Of a DNA stretch of 64,000 bases, positions 1-8,299 are shown piece after piece (position 1 is the first letter of the stretch; every line of letters begins with the position of its first letter). This DNA comes from Rhodococcus sp. 06-235-1A (lineage in GTDB: Bacteria > Actinomycetota > Actinomycetes > Mycobacteriales > Mycobacteriaceae). Position numbers and translations under genes: made by a program. The DNA is taken from positions 186,001 to 250,000 of the forward strand of contig NZ_NOYI01000012.1 in assembly GCF_002258785.1 (NCBI RefSeq). The letters run 5' to 3'. The notes beneath the pieces are model-generated. The model did not search any database. It worked only from the letters and a program-made list of their open reading frames with translations, and had not been told where the DNA came from.

Positions 1-293
1 GTCTCGGCATCGGCTCCGAGTTCGAGCAGATCGGCGGCCTTACGCAACGCTGCGCCGAACGAAGTGGGAGCGGATCGAGCCGCAGCTGCAGCGGCCGTCG
101 CCACGGGGAGCCCCGATCGCAAGCACGCTGCGAGTAGGTCGAAGGTCGTGGCGACCGCGAGCGGGTCGGGGCTCGGCACCTCGACGGTGTCGGTATCTCC
201 GCGGCCGTCGAGTGCCAGCCTGTGTAGTCCACCGCCGACCGAGGGCAGCGCGATCAACGCCGTTGCCAGGCAGAGGACAGTCGCGGACATCAT
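1..293 (-). CDS. tadC: TadC-like type II secretion F-domain membrane protein (partial)
   Basis: This is the N-terminal 97 residues of a protein whose remainder lies beyond the left edge. After a hydrophobic N-terminal segment comes an Ala-rich stretch containing LLAACLRSGLPVATA, typical of the GspF/TadC inner-membrane platform proteins that work with a TadA ATPase in Flp pilus export. The start (ATG at 293) overlaps the tadB stop as ATGA, which fixes the start and implies translational coupling. The position corresponds to Rv3657c of M. tuberculosis. The family and the gene order support the call; the partner pilin and TadE genes would be outside the window. Confidence 0.8.
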   Translation of the reverse strand, partial: MMSATVLCLATALIALPSVGGGLHRLALDGRGDTDTVEVPSPDPLAVATTFDLLAACLRSGLPVATAAAAAARSAPTSFGAALRKAADLLELGADAE

Positions 294-1069
294 GTCGTCA
301 CCTTGCCGGTGATCGCATCGGTCCACAGAAGGCCCGCGCAGCCGAGAGCGGTGCCGATGCAGAGCAGAATGCCGCCCATCCCGCCGCCGAGCAGGATCTG
401 CAGCGGATTCGCTCCCATCAGCTGCCCGAGCGCAACACCGAGTATCGGCAGACCGGCCAGCACCAGCGCGGTGGCCCGGGCACCGGCCAGCGACGCCTCC
501 GTTCGTTCGCGAAACCGCCTGCGCCCCAGCATATCGTCGCGCACAGCGTCAAGCAGCTCGGCCAGTGCAAGTCCATGGTCGTCGGCTACCCGCCACGCTG
601 CCGCCAATCGAGCCAGCTCCGCGTCCAGCAACGGATCGGACGCGGCGATGCCGTCGGCAGCCCTGCCGCCCAGCCGGGCTCGCGATGCCGCACCGCGCAG
701 TGCCGACGATGCGATTCCACTGCACTCGTCCGCCGCAACCGCACTGGCCACTGCCGGATGGGATCCGACGCGGAGCTCGCCTACGATCACCTCGACTCCG
801 GTGGTCAACCACTTCAGTTCGGTTGCGCGGCGGTCTCGTTCGAGCCGCCGCCGGTAGCGCCTCCACCCTGTTCCGCCCGCCACAGCTGCGGCCCCGACGG
901 CCCAGACACCGCCGAACCACCACACCGAGCCAGCCGCAACCAGGGCAGTGCAGCTCGGCACCAGCCATGGCGGCACGGTCGATACTCTGCGCTTCCCGAT
1001 TCTCAGGCCGCGGGAACCATTCGGCCACAGAATAATTGCCGCGGCGAGGACAATCAGCACGGGCGTCAT
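290..1069 (-). CDS. tadB: TadB-like type II secretion F-domain membrane protein
   Basis: This 259-residue membrane protein has hydrophobic segments at about residues 1-20, 35-75, 200-220 and 225-250. The cytoplasmic part between them is Arg- and Ala-rich, in the usual arrangement of a GspF/TadB platform protein. It should form the inner-membrane base of the Tad/Flp pilus machine together with TadC. The ATG at 1069 overlaps the tadA stop (ATGA) and the gene ends inside the tadC start. The frame is open 26 codons further upstream, but that region lies inside tadA, so the coupled start is preferred. The equivalent in M. tuberculosis is Rv3658c. Confidence 0.82.
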   Translation of the reverse strand: MTPVLIVLAAAIILWPNGSRGLRIGKRRVSTVPPWLVPSCTALVAAGSVWWFGGVWAVGAAAVAGGTGWRRYRRRLERDRRATELKWLTTGVEVIVGELRVGSHPAVASAVAADECSGIASSALRGAASRARLGGRAADGIAASDPLLDAELARLAAAWRVADDHGLALAELLDAVRDDMLGRRRFRERTEASLAGARATALVLAGLPILGVALGQLMGANPLQILLGGGMGGILLCIGTALGCAGLLWTDAITGKVTT

Positions 1070-2250
1070 CGGGCGTCGCCGCAGCGGCGGTCCAGCAGTT
1101 CGAGGAGCCGACACTCCCCCGGCGTCGCGTCGGAATCGACAGACCACGCCGCCACGATCTGCACCCGGCCGGTGGAATCGACGTCGACAACCCCGATCTC
1201 GCGCAGCCGTCGTGTGCCGTCCGCACTGCGATGGACGTGCAGCACCACCTGAACGGCCGCGGCGAGCTGACTGTGCAATGCATCGCGCCCCATTCCGCCC
1301 AGTGCTGCAAGGGCTTCGAGTCGAGCGGGCACTTCGGCGGGCGAGTTCGCATGGATGGTTCCGGCTCCACCGTCGTGGCCGGTGTTGAGAGCCGTCATCA
1401 GGTCGATCACCTCGGCACCCCGTACCTCACCGACGACGAGCCGGTCCGGCCGCATCCGCAATGCCTGACGCACCAGTTGGCGCACCGATACTTCACCCAC
1501 CCCTTCGACATTGGGCGCGCGAGCCACCAGCCGCACCACGTGCGGATGTGCCGGTGCCAGCTCGGCCGCGTCCTCGACGCAGACGATCCGCTCGGCCGGA
1601 TCAACCTCGCCCAACAGGGCCGCGAGGAGCGTGGTCTTTCCCGCGCCGGTTCCGCCGACGACCAGGAAAGCCAAGCGGCCGAATATGATTCGACGCAGCA
1701 GCTCGTATCCGTCTTCGGTGACGGCTCCCGATGCGCGCAGCGCTGCAAGCCCTTGAGTCGCCGGTCGCAGCACCCGAAGAGACACACACGTTCCGCCGCT
1801 CGCCACCGGTGCCAGGACAGCGTGCAGGCGGACGCCGAACACGCCCTGCCCCACACCGGGCAGCCGTCCGTCGACCCAGGGCTGCGCGTCGTCCAGCCGG
1901 CGGCCTGCCGAGAGCGCGAGCCGCTGCGCCAGGCGCCGAACGGCAGCCTCGTCTACGAAGCGAACGTCGGTCCGTTCGAGTCCACGACCACGGTCGATCC
2001 ACACCTGATCCGGCGCAGTGACCAATACGTCGGTCACTCCGGGCTCGGACAGCAGGGGCTCGAGCGGACCCGCGCCGGTCAGTTCGGTCTGCAGAACCCG
2101 CAGGGCGGCAAGCATATCGGTGTCGCCGATGACCCCGCCTGCTTCGGCCCGAATGGCGGCGGCCACGGTCGCGGGAACCGGAGTCTCGGCAGACACCGCC
2201 AGACGATCGCGGACGCGGTCGAGCAGATCTGCGGTGACGACGGCGCTCAT
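1066..2250 (-). CDS. tadA: TadA-like secretion ATPase of the Flp pilus locus
   Basis: This 394-residue protein belongs to the VirB11/GspE/TadA family of cytoplasmic hexameric ATPases that power pilus assembly or secretion. The Walker A motif GGTGAGKTT is at residues 199-207, an Asp box (VCVEDAAE) near 224-230, a Walker B-like [10 protein letters not shown] at 271-280, and a His box ([12 protein letters not shown]) near 291-302, so all ATPase elements are present. The start at 2250 overlaps the ssd stop (ATGA), and the gene runs with a 4-base overlap into tadB. The equivalent is Rv3659c. The single-operon arrangement with ssd suggests coordinated expression. Confidence 0.9.
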   Translation of the reverse strand: MSAVVTADLLDRVRDRLAVSAETPVPATVAAAIRAEAGGVIGDTDMLAALRVLQTELTGAGPLEPLLSEPGVTDVLVTAPDQVWIDRGRGLERTDVRFVDEAAVRRLAQRLALSAGRRLDDAQPWVDGRLPGVGQGVFGVRLHAVLAPVASGGTCVSLRVLRPATQGLAALRASGAVTEDGYELLRRIIFGRLAFLVVGGTGAGKTTLLAALLGEVDPAERIVCVEDAAELAPAHPHVVRLVARAPNVEGVGEVSVRQLVRQALRMRPDRLVVGEVRGAEVIDLMTALNTGHDGGAGTIHANSPAEVPARLEALAALGGMGRDALHSQLAAAVQVVLHVHRSADGTRRLREIGVVDVDSTGRVQIVAAWSVDSDATPGECRLLELLDRRCGDAR

Positions 2251-3362
2251 GCTGCCCACCGCCGTCCGCCGGGCTTCTGGGCGAAGGTGTCGAGCACACT
2301 GTTCGCCGCAGCTGCCAGTGGCGAGCGGCGCCCCAGCACGAGACCACCCCGTTCGAGGCGCTCGGCCAACCCCGGTTCCGCGCGCATCGACGTCAACAGC
2401 GGCAAGTCGAGGGCGGCGGCAATGTCGTCGGCCCTCAGACCGCCCGGCGCAGGTCCTCGAACGACGAGGCCGACGTTGGCATTTCGGTCCGCCACATGCT
2501 CCGCCACGGCCTCCGCGGACGTCACGGCCCGTAACTCCGCCGGCAGTACCAGCACGACGAGGTCCGCCGCGGCATACACAGCGTCGGAGACGTCGCTGGG
2601 ATGACGCGAGACGTCGCACACCACCAGATCACCCGCTGTGCGGCCTGCGTCGAGCACAGACGTCACCGCGACGGCAGAGAGCCCGGCGCTCCGGTTCTCG
2701 AATCTGCCCAGCGCGAGCACCGACAACCCGTCGCGCGAGGGCAGAGCACCGTGCAAGGCGTCGCCGGATACTCGGCCGCCTTCGACGACCACATCGGTCC
2801 ATCGCAGACCTGGAACGGTCTCCCAGCCGAGCAACAGATCGAGTCCGCTGCCGTACCGATCGCCCTCGACGAGCAGTACTCGCCGACCCGCGCGACCACC
2901 GCAGAGTCCAAGCGCAGCGGCAAGTGTCGACGCTCCCGCACCACCTCGCGCGCCGACCACGGCGATGACTCCCCCGTCTCCGGTCGGCAACGACGCCGGT
3001 TCGCCGAGCAAACGCACCAATGCGTCTTCCTCCGAGGGCAGCGAAATCACGTGTTCGACGCCGAGTGCGGTGGCGGTGCGCCAGTCGGCGAGCGTGGGCG
3101 TCGAAGCCGTCACGAGAATGACGCCCGCTCGTCGCGAAAATCCGGTCGACAGCGCGGTCTCCGCGGACGCGAAATCGACCAAAATTGTTTCGGCGCGATC
3201 CCACATCGACCGTGTCGATTCGATACCGACCAGTAAGTTCTGCTCTTCCACAACACAATCCGCGGCCGCAGCGATTCGATAGACGTCCTCGCGAAGGCTA
3301 CGAAGTTCGATCGACATCGCTACGGCTGCTGGTGCGCTTCGCTGTCGCCGGTCCGTTTCCAT
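2247..3362 (-). CDS. ssd: Septum-site-determining protein Ssd (MinD/CpaE-like)
   Basis: This 371-residue protein has a CpaE/MinD-like P-loop region. It has a receiver-like N-terminal half, then VIAVVGARGGAGASTLAAAL, where the usual Lys of the deviant Walker A (GKGGxGKS/T) is replaced, so ATP hydrolysis is doubtful. VLLVEGD and DLVVCDVSRHPS follow as switch-like segments. It is the counterpart of Rv3660c (Ssd), described in mycobacteria as a septum-site-determining protein; the same family includes CpaE, which localises pili. It is the first gene of the ssd-tadABC run. The start is taken as ATG 3362; ATG 3317 (MSIELRS) is a shorter alternative. Confidence 0.82.
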   Translation of the reverse strand: METDRRQRSAPAAVAMSIELRSLREDVYRIAAAADCVVEEQNLLVGIESTRSMWDRAETILVDFASAETALSTGFSRRAGVILVTASTPTLADWRTATALGVEHVISLPSEEDALVRLLGEPASLPTGDGGVIAVVGARGGAGASTLAAALGLCGGRAGRRVLLVEGDRYGSGLDLLLGWETVPGLRWTDVVVEGGRVSGDALHGALPSRDGLSVLALGRFENRSAGLSAVAVTSVLDAGRTAGDLVVCDVSRHPSDVSDAVYAAADLVVLVLPAELRAVTSAEAVAEHVADRNANVGLVVRGPAPGGLRADDIAAALDLPLLTSMRAEPGLAERLERGGLVLGRRSPLAAAANSVLDTFAQKPGGRRWAA

Positions 3363-3412
3363 GCGCCCAGCCTGCGTGAGAATATGCTCGAGATGAACGC
3401 GACTTGGGGAAA

Positions 3413-3439
3413 TGTGGATAAATTCGGCCCTGTGGATGA
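3413..3439. promoter_or_regulatory. Two DnaA-box-like 9-mers upstream of ssd
   Basis: TGTGGATAA at 3413-3421 is the exact reverse complement of the consensus DnaA box TTATCCACA. TGTGGATGA at 3431-3439 differs from it by one base. The two are 18 bp apart, lie in the same orientation and sit 51-77 bp before the ssd start. The motifs are visible; a role in ssd control is inference. Confidence 0.4.
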
Positions 3440-3473
3440 ATATCAGTACGCAAGTACCATTTTTCGACCCACC

Positions 3474-3576
3474 CCGGAAAAGAGGACGACCCTCGCCAGG
3501 GGGGGAGGAGGCGAGGGTCGTCTGGTTCAGCCCCGGGGGGTCGGGCTGAACACCGCCCGGAATGAACCGGGCTCAT
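3474..3576 (-). ncRNA. 6C small RNA (B11 family)
   Basis: Read on the minus strand, two stem-loops stand in tandem. The first has 9-bp arms (3543-3551 and 3525-3533) around a loop of about 9 nt rich in C. The second has perfect 13-bp arms (3510-3522 and 3485-3497) around a 12-nt loop with seven consecutive C, followed by a four-T run at 3481-3478, so it doubles as the terminator. Two hairpins with six or more C in each loop define the 6C RNA of Actinobacteria. The location between ssd (Rv3660c) and the Rv3661-type HAD gene is exactly where M. tuberculosis carries 6C/B11. A TAGTAT -10 candidate at 3587-3582 would give a transcript of about 100 nt. In mycobacteria 6C pairs with G-rich mRNA segments through its loops. 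Confidence 0.9.
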
Positions 3577-3696
3577 GGAAAATACTACACCCGTGGATGT
3601 CCTTGTTTGCAAGTTCAACTGTCGGAATTTCTCGATGAAATTCGGGCGAGTCCGCCAGTGCCACCACACGACATCCTCCGGTCACCACCGGCCACT

Positions 3697-4542
3697 ATGG
3701 TGACAAGCGTGACCCAGAGCGCGAGCAACGACGACGCCCCGACCGGCCGACGCGCGGCGCGCGTCGCGGCATTCTTCGACCTCGACAAGACGATCATCGC
3801 CAAGTCCAGCACGCTGGCATTCAGCAGGCCGTTCTTCGACCAAGGCCTCATCAACCGACGCGCGGTTCTCAAGAGCAGCTATGCGCAGTTCCTGTTCCTG
3901 CTCTCCGGTGCCGATCACGACCAGATGGAGCGCATGCGCGCACACATCGCAAGCATGACCGCTGGCTGGGATGTCGAACAGGTACGAGCTGTCGTTGCGG
4001 AAACCCTGCACAACATCGTCGACCCTCTGGTGTTCGCCGAGGCAGCCGACCTCATCGCCGACCACAAGCTTCGAGGACACGACGTCGTGATCGTGTCGGC
4101 GTCCGGCGACGAGATCGTGCACCCCATCGCAGAGCTTCTGGGAGCCGACCACAGCATGGCGACCACGATGGTGACCGTGGACGGCAAGTACATCGGTGAG
4201 GTCGACTTCTACTGTTACGGCGAGGGCAAGGTCGAGGCCATGAACTCCCTGGCAGCGCAACATGATTACGACCTGGCCTCCAGCTACGCGTACTCGGATT
4301 CGATCACCGATGTGCCGATGCTGCGTGCCGTCGGCCACCCGACGGCCGTCAACCCCGATCGCGCGTTGCGCAAGGAAGCCGCAACCAACGGGTGGCCGAT
4401 CCTGACGTTCTCCAACCCGGTATCACTGCGGTCACGGATTCAGACTCCATCCGGGAAGACCGTAGCGGTAAGCGCCGCAGCAAGTTTCAGCGCGCTCGCG
4501 GCCGGCGTGATCACCTACGGACTGCTCCGTAGAAAACGATGA
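3697..4542 (+). CDS. HAD-superfamily hydrolase, subfamily IB
   Basis: The predicted protein has 281 residues. Motif I is FFDLDKTI (catalytic DxDxT) near residue 24, the Ser of motif II lies in VVIVSASGDE, and motif IV is DSITDVPML. This is the SerB-like IB subfamily of phosphatases. A C-terminal hydrophobic segment before LLRRKR suggests a membrane anchor. It matches Rv3661, and the flanking small RNAs are also conserved in that position. The substrate is unknown; phosphoserine, lipid phosphates or other monoesters are possible. ATG 3697 is chosen; GTG at 3700 or 3709 are alternatives. The frame is open further upstream, but that part overlaps the 6C promoter region and lacks protein-like composition. 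Confidence 0.85.
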   Translation: MVTSVTQSASNDDAPTGRRAARVAAFFDLDKTIIAKSSTLAFSRPFFDQGLINRRAVLKSSYAQFLFLLSGADHDQMERMRAHIASMTAGWDVEQVRAVVAETLHNIVDPLVFAEAADLIADHKLRGHDVVIVSASGDEIVHPIAELLGADHSMATTMVTVDGKYIGEVDFYCYGEGKVEAMNSLAAQHDYDLASSYAYSDSITDVPMLRAVGHPTAVNPDRALRKEAATNGWPILTFSNPVSLRSRIQTPSGKTVAVSAAASFSALAAGVITYGLLRRKR

Positions 4543-4553
4543 GGCCCAAACCC

Positions 4554-4582
4554 TTGATGTGAGGCGCGTCACGGGGTACAAA
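4554..4582 (+). promoter_or_regulatory. Promoter of the Ms1-like RNA
   Basis: A -35 TTGATG (4554-4559) and a -10 TACAAA (4577-4582) are separated by 17 bp, a near-consensus SigA-type promoter directly after the HAD stop codon. It predicts transcription from about 4589. Confidence 0.65.
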
Positions 4583-4588
4583 TGACGT

Positions 4589-4892
4589 ACGGAAGAACGG
4601 AAGGCCAAGAACGAATCGGAAGAGAAGATTCGCCCTCCCGACCGGGATTCCCAGCACGGACACCGGCACCCACGCGGAGCTTGCCACCTAATGGCAGAAG
4701 CGCTGTGGGCCTGCGAAATTCGCCATTGATCAGCAAGAACCCTGCACCGGTTGCAGGGATGACCTCATCAGTGCCGAGTTCTCGCCGAGGCCACGTGGTA
4801 GTCCATCACAGCCCACCTGTGCACGCTTGGTAACCAGGCGCTCCGTGCTAACGGGCGGCGACGTCGACGCAAGTCGACATCGCCGCCCTTTT
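4589..4892 (+). ncRNA. ms1: Ms1/MTS2823-type RNA polymerase-binding small RNA
   Basis: A gap of 365 bp between the Rv3661-type and Rv3662c-type genes has no convincing reading frame but forms a complete RNA transcription unit. It has a good promoter (4554-4582), internal hairpins (for example 4740-4746 with 4752-4758, and 4682-4686 with 4692-4696), and a strong terminator. The terminator stem is 4853-4868 with 4873-4888 (15 of 16 bp paired), closed by a GCAA tetraloop and followed by TTTT at 4889-4892. The predicted length of about 304 nt and the location equal those of MTS2823 in M. tuberculosis, the homologue of Ms1 of M. smegmatis, which binds core RNA polymerase and accumulates in stationary phase. 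The match rests on synteny, size and architecture, not alignment. Confidence 0.78.
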
Positions 4893-4907
4893 ACGTGTGC
4901 ACGATTC

Positions 4908-5654
4908 TTACTGAGCAGCTTCGGCAATCGAAGTCGCTTCTGCCGCACCGGCTTCGAATGCTCCACAGCACAGAATCACCCAACTCCCGACGCCCGTCGC
5001 GGTGCCCTCGGCAAATCCCGACGCGCCGTCTCGGTATGCGTTCGCTCGACGCATCCAACTCACTTCGGGTACCCCGAGATTGTGGGGGTCGAATCCCGAG
5101 GATGCCGCCACCAGCCTCGATGCAGCACGCGCAACGATGCCATCGGCCGATCCGAAAGCTTTGAGCGTCAACAATTCACCGTGTACCACAGCTGCAATCA
5201 CCGGGGCAGGCGCAGAGGTTCCACCGGTCACCAGTTGAGCGAGCAGATCGAGTCGCTCGCCGACACCGGCGTCACCGCGGGGACGACCGAGCTCGGACGC
5301 ATCGTCGACGAGGTCGGCTGCGGCCAGCAGGTGGAGTCGGGCAAGGGTTTGTAGCGGTGCGCGTTTCCAGGTGGACAGCGTGTTCTGCAGAGCGTCACCG
5401 TCCAGCGCTGCGGCGACTCGGAGCGCGCCGGCCAGGATGGGGTCGCCGTCCTCGCCCTCACGGGGGAAGTCCATCGAACCGCCCTCGAGCGTGGACGACG
5501 ACCGAGCCGCACGTACCGCGGCCTCGGCGGCGGTGGCCGGCCAGCCACGACGATTGGCCTTGTGTCGATGCACTGCGCCCAGAGCGTCACGCGCGCGTTC
5601 GGCGGAGTCGAGAACTCCGGGCAATTCCAGCAGCGGGGCGAGGGGGTCCGTCAC
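4908..5654 (-). CDS. Conserved hypothetical protein (Rv3662c type)
   Basis: This 248-residue Ala-rich soluble protein has no signal peptide or membrane segment. It lies in the position of Rv3662c, which has no firm function; some annotations call the family oxidoreductase without evidence I can see. The segment RAARSSSTLEGGS (about residues 48-60) recalls the (A/S)S(S/A)xxEG motif near the start of Fic-type proteins, but the catalytic HPFxxGNGR motif is absent. The two residues after the start are TD, and ATG 5654 is the only good start. It is convergent with the Ms1-like RNA, ending 16 bp after that RNA's terminator. Confidence 0.7.
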   Translation of the reverse strand: MTDPLAPLLELPGVLDSAERARDALGAVHRHKANRRGWPATAAEAAVRAARSSSTLEGGSMDFPREGEDGDPILAGALRVAAALDGDALQNTLSTWKRAPLQTLARLHLLAAADLVDDASELGRPRGDAGVGERLDLLAQLVTGGTSAPAPVIAAVVHGELLTLKAFGSADGIVARAASRLVAASSGFDPHNLGVPEVSWMRRANAYRDGASGFAEGTATGVGSWVILCCGAFEAGAAEATSIAEAAQ

Positions 5655-5685
5655 GACAGACGACGGTACCCCCTCCCGTTGCCCC

Positions 5686-7359
5686 CTACTTCGCTCCGGC
5701 CGCCAACAGCTCGGCGCGTGCCTGGCGACGCTTGGCCTGTTCGGCCGGGTCCGGCACCGGGACGGCCGCGAGCAACCGCTTGGTGTACTCGTTGGTCGGA
5801 CGACGCAGAATCTGGTCCGTCGTACCGAACTCGGCCAACTTGCCCTTGTTCAGCACCGCGATGCGCTTGGCCAGCACCTCCACCACAGCGAGGTCGTGGC
5901 TGATGAACAGGCACGCGAACCCGTATTCACGCTGCAGTTCCTTGAACAGCTCGAGCACCTTCGCCTGCACCGACACGTCGAGTGCGGACGTCGGTTCGTC
6001 GGCCACCAGCAGCGTCGGCTCGAGCGCGAGCGCCCGCGCGATACCGACTCGCTGACGCTGCCCACCGGACAACTGGTGGGGATACCGGTTACGCATGGTC
6101 CGCGACAGATGCACTTGATCGAGTAGTTCCTCGACCTTCTTGTTCCGCTCGGTTGCGCCGAGTTCGGTGTGCAGCAGCATCGGCTCGGCGATGGACTGCC
6201 CGATCGGCCAGCGCGGGTTCAGCGAAGAACCCGGATCCTGGAACACGATGCCGACCTTGCTGCGCACCGACCGCAGTTCGCGATTCGACAGGTTGGTGAT
6301 GTCGACGCCTGCGATGGACAACGAGCCGCCGGTGAGCTTGTTCAGACCCACCACGGCCTTGCCGATCGTGGACTTACCCGAGCCGGACTCACCGACGAGA
6401 CCGACGACCTCACCCATCTCGATATCGAGACTGACCCCGTCGACAGCCCGGAACACGGTACGGCCCGGGTACTCGATGACACCGTCGACGATGCTCAACG
6501 CCCGGGTGTCCTCGACGGCACTCGGCTCGGCAATGGTGCCCGCCGCAACGGACTCCATGCTGCTGCCGAGGTGCGGCACCGAGGCGAGCAACTGCTGTGT
6601 GTACGGATGCGACGCGTTCTTGAATATTGTTTGCGCAGCATCGGTCTCGACGATGACGCCGTCCTTCATCACCGCGATGCGGTCGGCCATGTCTGCCACC
6701 ACACCCATGTCGTGGGTGATCAGCACGATCGACGCGTCGATGCGATTCCGCAGATCGCGCATCAGGTCGAGGATCTCGGCCTGCACCGTGACGTCCAACG
6801 CGGTGGTCGGCTCGTCCGCGATCAGCAGGGACGGATCCGACGACAGTGCCTGGGCGATCATGGCGCGCTGACGCTGACCACCGGAGAGCTGGTGCGGGTA
6901 GTAGTCGACCCGAGTCTCCGGATCCGGCATCTCGACGAGCTTCAACAACTCGACGGCCCGCGCCTTGGCTTCCTTCTTCGACAGCGATGTATGCGCGCGG
7001 ATGGCCTCGGTGATCTGCCACCCGATCGAGTAGACCGGATTGAGCGCCGTCATGGGCTCCTGGAAAATCACTGCCACGTTCTTGCCACGGATGGGGGCCA
7101 GCTGCTTCTCCGGCAGGCCAACCAGTTCGCGGTCGCCGAGCACGATGCTGCCCGACACGCGCGAATTGTCCGCCAGCAGACCGGGAATGGCCATGGCGGT
7201 AGTCGACTTGCCGGATCCGGACTCACCGACGATGGCGAGAACTTCACCGGCCGCGACAGTGAACGAGACGGAATCGGCGGCCTTGCGCCACACCTTCTCG
7301 ACCTCGAACTCGACCGTCAGATCGGTGACGGTCAGGACCGTGTCCTTCTGAATGCTCAT
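5686..7359 (-). CDS. dppD: Peptide ABC transporter ATPase, fused DppD-DppF
   Basis: This 557-residue protein carries two complete ABC ATPase domains in tandem, so one polypeptide supplies both nucleotide-binding sites of an oligopeptide/dipeptide importer. Each half has Walker A (GESGSGKST, near residues 45-53 and again near 345), the signature LSGGQRQR and Walker B (LLIADEPTTALD; LLVADEPTSALD). It matches Rv3663c (DppD), which is also a fused ATPase. ATG 7359 lies one base after the dppC stop; a reading frame 10 codons longer exists but would overlap dppC. It is the last gene of dppABCD. Confidence 0.93.
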   Translation of the reverse strand: MSIQKDTVLTVTDLTVEFEVEKVWRKAADSVSFTVAAGEVLAIVGESGSGKSTTAMAIPGLLADNSRVSGSIVLGDRELVGLPEKQLAPIRGKNVAVIFQEPMTALNPVYSIGWQITEAIRAHTSLSKKEAKARAVELLKLVEMPDPETRVDYYPHQLSGGQRQRAMIAQALSSDPSLLIADEPTTALDVTVQAEILDLMRDLRNRIDASIVLITHDMGVVADMADRIAVMKDGVIVETDAAQTIFKNASHPYTQQLLASVPHLGSSMESVAAGTIAEPSAVEDTRALSIVDGVIEYPGRTVFRAVDGVSLDIEMGEVVGLVGESGSGKSTIGKAVVGLNKLTGGSLSIAGVDITNLSNRELRSVRSKVGIVFQDPGSSLNPRWPIGQSIAEPMLLHTELGATERNKKVEELLDQVHLSRTMRNRYPHQLSGGQRQRVGIARALALEPTLLVADEPTSALDVSVQAKVLELFKELQREYGFACLFISHDLAVVEVLAKRIAVLNKGKLAEFGTTDQILRRPTNEYTKRLLAAVPVPDPAEQAKRRQARAELLAAGAK

Positions 7360-7360
7360 G

Positions 7361-8299
7361 TCAGTTCCGTTTCGGATCGAGTGCGTCACGGAGTGCGTCG
7401 CCGAGCATGATGAACGCGAGCACCGTGACCGAGAGGAACGCGGCCGGGAACAGCACCAGATGCGGAGCCGTCAGGAACACGTTCTGACCAAGGTTGATCT
7501 GCAGACCCCAGGAGATCTCGGGGGCTTGCAGACCGATTCCGAGGAACGTCAGTGTCGCCTCGGCCGCGATGAACGTACCGACCGAGATGGTCGCGTAGAT
7601 GATCACGGGCGCAAGGGCATTGGGCAGGATGTGTCGCACCAGAATTCGGTACGTGGACGCACCCAAAGCCTGAGCGGCCTGTACGTACTCACTGTTCTTG
7701 ATCGCGATGACACTCGATCGGACCAGTCGCATCGCCGTCATCCAGCCGAACACGACTAGGGCGAGCGAGACGGTGAAGATGGTGCGCTGTTCGGTCACCG
7801 TCAACAGGATGAGGGCACCGAGCAGGAGTGGAATTCCGAAGAAGACATCCGTGAAGCGAGCCAGGATGCTGTCGGTGACGCCGCCGAAATAGCCTGCGAG
7901 AGCGCCGATCAGAACACCGATGATGAGCACTCCGATGACGGAGAGCACACCGATCGACAGTGAGATACGCGCACCGTAGATGACGTTGGCGTAGTAGTCG
8001 CACCCCTGGATGTCGGTGCCGAACCAGTGCTCGGCACTCGGCGTCTTGCGCGAGTTGGACAGCGAGCACACCCGCGGATCGATACCCCGCGCGAACAGCT
8101 GCGGGAACACCGCCATCACCAGAAGTACGAGAAGCAAGAACGACCCGATGATGAAGAACGGGCTCTTGCGCAGGTACTTCCACGCGTTGCCCCAGAGGCT
8201 GGCCTGGCCGACCAGATCCACGGCCTCGCCGGTGATGACGTTGCCGGGCTGGCCCTCGTCCGCGGCGTGGTGAGCTGCGTTCGTGTCTTCCTTATTCAT
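7361..8299 (-). CDS. dppC: Peptide ABC transporter permease DppC
   Basis: This 312-residue inner-membrane permease has a cytoplasmic N-terminus of about 45 residues, then six hydrophobic segments. The binding-protein-dependent transport signature (EAA loop) is near EYVQAAQALGASTYRILVRH, the contact site for the ATPase. This is the DppC/OppC type. The start overlaps the dppB stop by 8 bases, and the gene ends next to dppD. The equivalent is Rv3664c. It pairs with DppB to form the channel. Confidence 0.92.
   Translation of the reverse strand: MNKEDTNAAHHAADEGQPGNVITGEAVDLVGQASLWGNAWKYLRKSPFFIIGSFLLLVLLVMAVFPQLFARGIDPRVCSLSNSRKTPSAEHWFGTDIQGCDYYANVIYGARISLSIGVLSVIGVLIIGVLIGALAGYFGGVTDSILARFTDVFFGIPLLLGALILLTVTEQRTIFTVSLALVVFGWMTAMRLVRSSVIAIKNSEYVQAAQALGASTYRILVRHILPNALAPVIIYATISVGTFIAAEATLTFLGIGLQAPEISWGLQINLGQNVFLTAPHLVLFPAAFLSVTVLAFIMLGDALRDALDPKRN

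Noticed and set aside
4582..4833. Open frame of 83 codons in the HAD/Rv3662c gap
   Set aside because: It overlaps the Ms1-like RNA, has no ribosome site or protein-like composition, and the region is better explained as a structured RNA.
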